From: Streptomyces sp. NBC_01485
GTDB lineage: Bacteria > Actinomycetota > Actinomycetes > Streptomycetales > Streptomycetaceae
Assembly (NCBI RefSeq): GCF_036227125.1
Contig: NZ_CP109435.1
Span: 5,146,001 to 5,210,000, forward strand
DNA length: 64,000 nucleotides
Reading direction: 5' to 3'
Notes under the pieces: model-generated
Seen by the model: the letters and a program-made list of their open reading frames with translations, nothing else
What the model was told of the DNA's origin: nothing
Database searches by the model: none
Part shown: positions 58,262 through 64,000 of the stretch, piece by piece
Numbering within the stretch: position 1 is the stretch's first letter
Layout of the letters: every line of letters starts with the position of its first letter
Position numbers and translations under genes: made by a program

Positions 58262-60082
58262 ATGACTGAGAGCAACGGGTCCGCCGCACCCGCACCGGAG
58301 CGTTACGAAGAGATGCCGGACTGGGAGAGGCGCTTCCGCGCGCCCCGGGTGTCGCTGCCCGACTGGGCGGAGGACGCGCCCGACCAGGCCTTGTTCGTGT
58401 CGAACGCGACAGGGACGTACGAGCTGTACGCCTGGGACCGTTCGACGGGCGAACAGCGCCAGGTGACCGAGCGGGCCAACGGCACGACGGAGGGGGTGCT
58501 CTCCCCGGACGGCACCTGGATCTGGTGGTTCGACGACAAGGACGGCGACGAGTTCGGCGTCTGGCGCCGCCAGCCGTTCACCGGCGGTGAGAACGAGCCG
58601 GCGACCCCGGGCCTGGACCCCTCCTACCCGGCGGGCCTGGCCCTGAGCAGGGACGGCCGTACGGCGGTGGTGGGCCGCTCGACGGACGAGGACGGCACGA
58701 CGATCCACGTGGCGCGGACCGGCGAGCCCCCCTTCGAGCTGTACCGCCACCGGGAGTCGGCGGGCGTGGGCGACCTGTCCCACGACGGCACCCTGATCGC
58801 GATCGAGCACACCGAGCACGGCGACGCGATGCACTCCGCGCTGCGGGTGCTGCGCCCCGACGGCTCGAAGGTCGCCGAGCTGGACGACACGAAGGGCGGC
58901 ACCGAGGAACTGGGCCTGGAGGTGCTGGGCTTCGCCCCGGTCGACGGCGACACGAGGCTGCTGATCGGGCATCAGCGCCGGGGCCGCTGGGAGCCGCTGG
59001 TGTGGGACGTGGCGACGGGCTCCGAGACGGACCTCGCCCTGGACCTGCCGGGCGACGTCAGCGCCGAGTGGTACCCGGACGGCTCGGGCCTGCTCGTCGT
59101 GCACGGCTTCGAGGCGCGCAGCGAGATGTTCCGCTACGACTTCGCGGGCGGCGAGCTGGTGAAGGTGGAGACTCCCGCGGGCACGGTGTCCGGGGCGACG
59201 GCCCGTCCGGACGGCAGTGTGGAGTACCTGTGGTCGTCCGCCGCCCAGCCGCCGGTGGTCCGCTCGACGACCGGCGGGGTGGTCCTGGACCCGCCCGGCA
59301 TGAAGTCCCCGGGCTCGGTCCCGGTGCGGGACGTGTGGGTGGAGGGTCCAGGCGGCCGTATCCACGCCCTGGTCCAGAAGCCGGAGGGCGCCACGGGCCC
59401 GCTCCCCACCGTCTTCGACATCCACGGCGGCCCGACCTGGCACGACAGCGACGCCTTCGCGGCGGCCCCGGCGGCCTGGGTGGACCACGGTTACGCGGTC
59501 GTCCGCGTCAACTACCGCGGCTCCACGGGCTACGGCCGCGCCTGGACGGACGCCCTGAAGCACCGGGTGGGCCTCATCGAGCTGGAGGACATCGAGGCGG
59601 TACGGCAATGGGCCGTCTCCACGGGCCTGTCCGACCCGGCCCGCCTGATCCTCACCGGCGGCTCCTGGGGCGGCTACCTCACCCTCCTCGGCCTCGGCGT
59701 CCAGCCCGACGCCTGGGCCCTGGGCATCGCGGCTGTCCCCGTCGCCGACTACGTCACGGCCTACCACGACGAGATGGAGGCCCTGAAGGCGATGGACCGC
59801 ACCCTCCTGGGCGGCACCCCGGAGGAGGTCCCCGACCGCTTCGAGGCCTCGTCCCCCCTGACCTACGTCGACAAGGTACGTTCCCCCGTCTACATCTCGG
59901 CCGGCGTCAACGACCCCCGTTGCCCCATCCGCCAGATCGACAACTACGTACGCCGCCTGGAAGCAAGGTCCGCCCCCCACGAGGTCTACCGCTACGACGC
60001 GGGCCACGGCTCCCTGGTGGTCGACGAACGCATCAAGCAGGTACGACTTGAACTGGAGTTCGCGGAGAGGCACTTGGGGTAG
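58262..60082 (+). CDS. S9-family (acylaminoacyl/prolyl oligopeptidase-like) peptidase
   Basis: A 606-residue serine peptidase. An N-terminal beta-propeller (residues 40-350) precedes an alpha/beta hydrolase domain with DIHGGPTWH, NYRGSTGYGRAW, the nucleophile Ser468 in ILTGGSWGGYLTLLGL, Asp551 in VNDPRCPIRQ and His582 in YDAGHGSLVVD. No signal peptide, so it probably trims small peptides in the cytoplasm. ATG 58262 lies 7 bases after CAGTAT, so the message may be leaderless. Stand-alone gene. Confidence 0.95.
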   Translation: MTESNGSAAPAPERYEEMPDWERRFRAPRVSLPDWAEDAPDQALFVSNATGTYELYAWDRSTGEQRQVTERANGTTEGVLSPDGTWIWWFDDKDGDEFGVWRRQPFTGGENEPATPGLDPSYPAGLALSRDGRTAVVGRSTDEDGTTIHVARTGEPPFELYRHRESAGVGDLSHDGTLIAIEHTEHGDAMHSALRVLRPDGSKVAELDDTKGGTEELGLEVLGFAPVDGDTRLLIGHQRRGRWEPLVWDVATGSETDLALDLPGDVSAEWYPDGSGLLVVHGFEARSEMFRYDFAGGELVKVETPAGTVSGATARPDGSVEYLWSSAAQPPVVRSTTGGVVLDPPGMKSPGSVPVRDVWVEGPGGRIHALVQKPEGATGPLPTVFDIHGGPTWHDSDAFAAAPAAWVDHGYAVVRVNYRGSTGYGRAWTDALKHRVGLIELEDIEAVRQWAVSTGLSDPARLILTGGSWGGYLTLLGLGVQPDAWALGIAAVPVADYVTAYHDEMEALKAMDRTLLGGTPEEVPDRFEASSPLTYVDKVRSPVYISAGVNDPRCPIRQIDNYVRRLEARSAPHEVYRYDAGHGSLVVDERIKQVRLELEFAERHLG

Positions 60083-60152
60083 TCGGCCGGTTGGTCGTAA
60101 GCCGGTCGATCGGTTCTTCGAGCGGACGACGGGCTCGCTCCCGACGATCGAC

Positions 60153-60374
60153 TCAGGGATCGTCGGGGGCGGGGCCGCTCACCGATCGGCCCCCTCGGAC
60201 AGCCCAGGAGCGGGCCGGATCGTCCAGCCAGGCCCGTTGCCCCTCGGCGGTGACCGTCAGGCCGAAGCGGGTGTGGTCGGGCTTGTCGTGGCCGACCCAC
60301 CAGCGGTAGGCCGCCTCGACCTCGTCCCACAACCGGCGGGCCCCCGACTGCCAGACGCGGGCCTCTCCCTCCCC
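60153..60374 (-). pseudogene. C-terminal fragment of a methyltransferase
   Basis: The minus frame ending at 60153 reads ARVWQSGARRLWDEVEAAYR, then WWVGHDKPDHTRFGLTVTAE and GQRAWLDDPARSW. This resembles the C-terminal end of SAM methyltransferases that accompany small ribosomal peptide (FxLD-type) loci in actinomycetes, from memory. The SAM-binding domain is absent and the frame upstream turns into Gly-rich noise, so it is a 3' remnant. Confidence 0.5.
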
Positions 60375-60398
60375 GTCGCCCCCGTTCCCGCCACCGGG

Positions 60399-60502
60399 TC
60401 TTCGAGGTTGAGCGGTGCGCGGGCACGCCGGGTCCCCGGTAGGTGAGGTGCGGAAAGGTGACACTCCCGCACCGAAGTGTCACCTTCCCGCGCGGACCAC
60501 CC
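60399..60502 (-). repeat. 105-bp block shared with 12371-12476 (inverted orientation)
   Basis: On the minus strand this block shows the same ordered words as the block at 12.4 kb: GGTGGTCCGCG, GTGACACTTCGG, AGTGTCAC, CACCTACCGGGGA and CGCTCAACCTCGAAGAC. Confidence 0.7.
60457..60484. promoter_or_regulatory. Palindrome site 5, GGTGACA-N14-TGTCACC
   Basis: Arms AAGGTGACACT (60455-60465) and AGTGTCACCTT (60476-60486) are perfectly complementary; core spacing is 14, as in the other four sites. It lies between two minus-strand gene remnants. Confidence 0.7.
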
Positions 60503-60599
60503 TCGGGCAGGCGTCGGGCAGAGAGCCGCACCGCCCCATGTGATCACCGGTGTCCCTCCAGGTGTCGCCGGATGTGGACGTTGCAGTCGGACGCCGTGG

Positions 60600-60818
60600 T
60601 CATGCCACCACCCGCCCGTGCCCGGTCCCGTACGTCCGCGAGTCCATTGCCGCCTTGATCAGCGCGCGAGCCTCTATGCCGTAAACCGCGAGCTTGTCCA
60701 TCGCGGCGAACGTGTCGGCGTAGGCGGCCACCTCGCTGGGCTGCGTGAGGGTGAGGAACCCGGAGACGAGTTCCACGTTCACCTGGGCCGTGTCGAAGAT
60801 CCGGTGACACCGGACCAC
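60600..60818 (-). pseudogene. C-terminal fragment of a second DUF5753 regulator
   Basis: The minus frame reads HRIFDTAQVNVELVSGFLTL, TQPSEVAAYADTFAAMDKLA and VYGIEARALIKAAMD, the characteristic end of DUF5753 in XRE (Scr1-type) regulators. The helix-turn-helix and most of the domain are missing. Its stop overlaps an ATG (60603) of a 19-codon frame, exactly where intact modules have their DUF397 gene, so the DUF397 partner seems to have been lost. Confidence 0.7.
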
Positions 60819-61117
60819 TCTTCCTCAAGCGTCGTGGGCACTGCTCTCCTCGTCGGCCGACTGAGGGATGTACTGCAACATGACCTTGGGCAGTCGGATG
60901 ATCGCCTCGTGGTCAGGAACGTCCGTCCCGTGACCGGGAATCGAGCCGATCTCTGGCATGCCTTCACCTCCGACTCAGTGGTGTTCGGGTCGTCACGCAG
61001 ACAGCCGGACGAGGGTTGTGCGGAGCCTATTCGTACTGCTCCCAGGTATGTCCGCCCCTGTGCTTGTCGGTCAACCAGCAGGCATTCTCTTTCGACGGGC
61101 CTACGGAATTGCAGTAG

Positions 61118-61615
61118 GCCTCGTACGTCGTGCTCGTGCTGGGGCCGCTCTACCACCTGCCCGACCGCGCTGACCGTGACCGGGCCCTCGCGGAGGCCTA
61201 CCGCGTGCTCAAGCCCGGCGGTCTCCTGGCGGCGGCCGGCATCAATCGGTACGCGTCCCTGTTCGAGCACGCCGCGTTCGCCCACCTGCACAGGGAGTCC
61301 ATGCGGAGGAGCGTCGGCGGCATCCTCGCGACCCAGATCCATGACGGCAAGGAGGCGTTCACCGCCGCCTTCTTCCACAGCGGCGAACAACTGCGTGGCG
61401 AGGTGGCCGCGGCGGGCTTTGCCCAGGCCGAGGTGTTCGGCATCGAAGGCCCGGCCTGGTCCATGCTCGCGGCGACGGAGCGGAACACCGGCGAGTCCTT
61501 CCGCGACACGGACCTGTTCCGGTCGGCACTGGCCGCCGCGCGCATGGCCGAGCCCTATCCGGAACTTCTCGCGGCGAGCTCCCACCTGCTGGCGATCGGA
61601 CGACGTCCCGGCTGA
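61118..61615 (+). pseudogene. 5'-truncated class I SAM methyltransferase
   Basis: The frame begins after a TAG at 61115-61117 and runs SYVVLVLGPLYHLPDRADRD, EAYRVLKPGGLLAAAGINRY, AAFFHSGEQLRGEVAAAGFA and ends ASSHLLAIGRRPG. The LGPLYHL and RVLKPGG motifs are the central part of class I methyltransferases; the first third, with the SAM-binding GxGxG motif, is missing. GTG 61130 could start a short product, but without the SAM site it should be inactive. Confidence 0.7.
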
Positions 61616-61634
61616 CCTCGGGGGGACACGATGC

Positions 61635-61820
61635 GCAGGAAAGAAGCCGCGAGTCGCCGACCGCACGCTCCTGCGTCGGGCCCAACGGCTCGTCGCCGTC
61701 TGGGACGGCGCACCCCCGAGAGGCAAGGGCGGCGGCACGGCGGACACCGTCCTGGAGGCGCGGGACGCGGGCCTTCCCGTCGACGTGGTCTGGCCCGAAG
61801 GGGCCGCGCGGCGCGCCTGA
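61635..61820 (+). pseudogene. C-terminal fragment of a SLOG-like protein
   Basis: The frame ending at 61820 reads ADRTLLRRAQRLVAVWDGAP, PRGKGGGTADTVLEARDAGL, PVDVVWPEGAARR. The VAVWDG-x(n)-GGTADTV pattern resembles the second half of SLOG/DprA-like nucleotide-binding proteins. The glycine-rich N-terminal half is absent. It overlaps no intact gene and has no start. It is the last of several 3' remnants in this stretch. Confidence 0.5.
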
Positions 61821-61845
61821 AGCGTCACCGGCCCCCGGCATCAGC

Positions 61846-61893
61846 CCCCAGCCCCCAGCCCCCAGCCCCCAGCCCTCAGCCCCCTGCGCCTGC
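61846..61893. repeat. CAGCCCC tandem repeat
   Basis: About seven copies of the 7-base unit cagcccc (one with a change) lie between the SLOG-like remnant and the stop of the RCK gene. Confidence 0.9.
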
Positions 61894-61907
61894 CTCTGCG
61901 CCTGCCC

Positions 61908-63926
61908 CTACGCTCCCGCGTCCCTCCGCCCCCGTCGCCGCAGCAACTCCGCCAACCCCCGGCGCGTGGCCGCCAGTACCACCCGGTCCTCGCTCCGCAG
62001 GACATAGGTGTCCGGGAGGTCCCAGACCAGGCCGGAGCCGCCCTGGCCTTCCCGGCCGGTGTCCAGTGCCAGCACCCGCCAGTAGCCCGCGCGGAACGCC
62101 TCGCCGATCGTCCTGCCGTCCAACTGCGCGTGCTCTGCGACCCGTAGCGCGGCGAACAGCAGCACCCGCCGTTCCACCGGGATCGCGCCCAGGATCTGGC
62201 GGCCCATCATCGCCCCGGCGAAGGAGGGGGCCGACAGGTGCGACACGCTTCGGCTCCGGGTCAGGGCCTGGGGGTGGGCGGCTCGCAGGGTGCGGTAGAC
62301 GGCGGTGGCGAAGTCGTCGTCGTACAGGCGGAGGACCACGCGGAGGTCGGGCCGCAGGGAGCGTGCGTAGAGCGCGGCCTCCAGGTTCGTCGTGTCGGAA
62401 CTGGTCACCGCGAGCAGGGCGTGCGCGCGGTGGATCTTCGCGGCCTCCAGGACGCCCTCCTGGGTGACGTCGCCCAGGACGACCGGCACCCGCAGCCGCC
62501 GCGCCACCGCGAGTCCGCGCGCCTCCGGGCCCGCCTCGACGCACACCACGGGGATGTTCAGCTCACGCAGGCGGATCAGCACCCGGGTGCCGATCTTGCC
62601 CAGGCCGAGGAGCACGACGTGGCCGCCCAGGCCGCGGGGCGGACGGCGCAGGGCCCCCGCCCCGCGGAAGGTCCCCATCGCCTCCAGCACCGCCGCCAGC
62701 AGGACCGGCAGCAGCAGCAACCCGACCAGTCCGGAGAGGAGTTGGAGGATCTGGCGGGCGGTGGTCGACCCGATCGCCGGGTCGTTGACGGAGAACAGGT
62801 CCAGGAGGGTCAGGTACAGGGCGCCCAGCGGATGGATCCCGGTCGCCAGCCACAACGCCACGGCCAGCGCGAACACGCACCCCACCAGCCCGGCCAGCGA
62901 CCACCTGAGCCGTTGCGAGAACAGCGAGGCCAACGGCGCCACCACCCCGACCCCGCGTCCGGACGGCAAGGCGGGCCCCGCCGAGTACGCGACCTGCTCC
63001 AGGACCACCGATCCGCGCCGGCCGGCCGCCGCCGCCTCCCGCACCGTCGCCGCGTCCGGCAGCAGCAGCGGGCCCTGCTCGCCGCTGGCCTCGGAACCGT
63101 CCGCGAAGGCCGGGTCGTTGAGGTTCGCGGAGAGCAGCGCGAGCGTGGGCAGGCCCGGCGGGTCGGGCTCCCCGGCGGCGGCCGGCAGCCGCTCCACGGC
63201 GCGCAGCAGCAGCCCGTCCGTCTGGACGACCTTGCTGGTGCCGACGACGGCGGTCGCGGCCAGCGCGGGCGCGGCGGTGTCCGCGTCGGACAGGACGGTC
63301 GTCGAGGCGTCGCCCGCCGCGCCGCCGTCCCCCAGCGGGCCGTCCCCCAGCGGGCCGTCCCCCGGCGCGCCTCCGGTGGCCAACGCGGCGGCCTGGTCGA
63401 GGAGTTCCTCGATGTGCTGGCCCAACCGCCGGTTGTAGAGCCGCAGGACGAGCCGCAGCCGGGGGTTGAGCCGGCGGGCGGTGAGGGCGGCACGGATGTT
63501 GGTCTCGTCGTCGTCGTACACGAGCGCCAGCGCGGCGGCCCGTTCCACGCCCGCCTCGGCGAGCACGGCCTCGGTGGCCTCGACGGCCTCCAACATCCGC
63601 TGTCCGGCGGCCGGTTCACTCTGGGCGGCGGCCGGCGTGCCGTTGCCCGCCGCCCGGTTGACGGCCGCGCTCACCATCCGGTCGAGCAGCGCCGCCGACA
63701 CCGCCCGGGCCCGTCCGACGACCGGGGGCCGTACCGTTCGCTCGGCGGGCGGTACGACGAGCGTGACCTGCTCCTCGTACACGCCCCGCAGCTCGGCGGC
63801 GAGCCGGTGCGCGAGGCCGTCGTCGCCGCACACCACCATGTGCGCGCCCGGCGACTGCCCCGGACGCGACTGCCCCGGACGCGGCTGGCTCGGACGCGGC
63901 TGACCCTGATTCGGAACGCTTACCAC
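61908..63926 (-). CDS. RCK-domain ion-channel-like protein (Castor/Pollux-type architecture)
   Basis: A 672-residue protein with a regulatory domain at each end. N-terminal RCK: GAHMVVCGDDGLAHRLAAEL and LALVYDDDETNIRAALTARR. Two membrane segments (RWSLAGLVGCVFALAVALWL, near 330, and ILQLLSGLVGLLLLPVLLAA, near 395) enclose HPLGALYLTLLDLFSVNDP, where K+ channels have a pore helix and TVGYG; that filter is not present. The second RCK has HVVLLGLGKIGTRVLIRLRE and VTSSDTTNLEAALYARS. A Gly/Pro repeat (GDGPLGDGPLGDG) lies near 210. GTG 63926 is the start. Ion specificity cannot be assigned. Confidence 0.82.
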   Translation of the reverse strand: MVSVPNQGQPRPSQPRPGQSRPGQSPGAHMVVCGDDGLAHRLAAELRGVYEEQVTLVVPPAERTVRPPVVGRARAVSAALLDRMVSAAVNRAAGNGTPAAAQSEPAAGQRMLEAVEATEAVLAEAGVERAAALALVYDDDETNIRAALTARRLNPRLRLVLRLYNRRLGQHIEELLDQAAALATGGAPGDGPLGDGPLGDGGAAGDASTTVLSDADTAAPALAATAVVGTSKVVQTDGLLLRAVERLPAAAGEPDPPGLPTLALLSANLNDPAFADGSEASGEQGPLLLPDAATVREAAAAGRRGSVVLEQVAYSAGPALPSGRGVGVVAPLASLFSQRLRWSLAGLVGCVFALAVALWLATGIHPLGALYLTLLDLFSVNDPAIGSTTARQILQLLSGLVGLLLLPVLLAAVLEAMGTFRGAGALRRPPRGLGGHVVLLGLGKIGTRVLIRLRELNIPVVCVEAGPEARGLAVARRLRVPVVLGDVTQEGVLEAAKIHRAHALLAVTSSDTTNLEAALYARSLRPDLRVVLRLYDDDFATAVYRTLRAAHPQALTRSRSVSHLSAPSFAGAMMGRQILGAIPVERRVLLFAALRVAEHAQLDGRTIGEAFRAGYWRVLALDTGREGQGGSGLVWDLPDTYVLRSEDRVVLAATRRGLAELLRRRGRRDAGA

Positions 63927-64000
63927 GAGGGAGAAGACTGCCTCACCGGGACGGGAGGTTCCACGGACGACGTGAACACCTTGCGCGAGACTCCCGTATG

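Noticed and set aside
60477..61634. Long plus-strand ORF upstream of the SLOG-like fragment
   Set aside because: It passes antisense through the DUF5753 remnant and out of frame through the methyltransferase remnant; only the last 61 codons resemble a protein.

Overview
This 64 kb window is very GC-rich, with strong third-position G/C bias, GTG and TTG starts and many 4-base ATGA or GTGA overlaps. Family content (a conservon, WhiJ-like XRE/DUF397 modules, DesK/NarL kinases, a SigE-type sigma factor, a lysC-asd pair, purA) identifies it as the chromosome core of a Streptomyces or very close relative. From memory, gene order matches the purA - recR - ask - asd stretch of other streptomycetes. 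I see no rRNA, tRNA, insertion sequence, prophage or CRISPR array.

Layout. 1-2970: tryptophan-to-anthranilate genes (kynA 3' end, kynU, a formamidase-like hydrolase). 3177-9857: two paralogous histidine kinase/response regulator pairs; the first follows a DUF1023 hydrolase and an acyltransferase, and both operons carry the same 18-base promoter motif. 9858-11487: a long, repeat-rich, hairpin-rich leader and a small MerR-type gene. 11821-14783: a WhiJ/DUF397/RsbW-like module with gene remnants. 14784-18648: a conservon (cvnABCD, minus strand) with TTA codons in cvnA and cvnB, divergent from a P450. 20625-25821: membrane protein, two-gene ABC exporter with a divergent GbsR/MarR regulator, and an APC permease. 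25931-31219: a 16-base minisatellite, a diacylglycerol-kinase-like gene, purA, a Uma2-type gene and a Tat-exported 5'-nucleotidase.

31263-36597: a second WhiJ/DUF397 module, a TetR-like gene, a replication-type HTH protein, a VapBC-like pair and small unknowns. 36699-43498: a glycosyltransferase/membrane fusion overlapping a GntR gene, a class III aminotransferase and a membrane Ser/Thr kinase. 43532-50146: secreted FN3 protein, SLATT protein, ybaB-recR-DUF5063, a PhzF-like protein and an NTF2-like secreted protein. 50176-54911: an OmpR two-component system and ask (with an internal beta-subunit start) plus asd. 55257-60082: sigma factor with membrane partner, SURF1 and an S9 peptidase. 60083-61850: truncated genes. 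61908-63926: an RCK-domain channel-like protein.

The main system-level signal is a recurring palindrome, TGTGACA-N14-TGTCACA (one copy GGTGACA/TGTCACC), found five times with exactly 14 bases between arms. Four copies lie beside WhiJ/DUF5753/DUF397 genes or their remnants and one lies upstream of the P450. Two copies sit inside a shared block of about 105 bp. This suggests a dispersed regulon or a mobile promoter cassette linked to these developmental-regulator modules.
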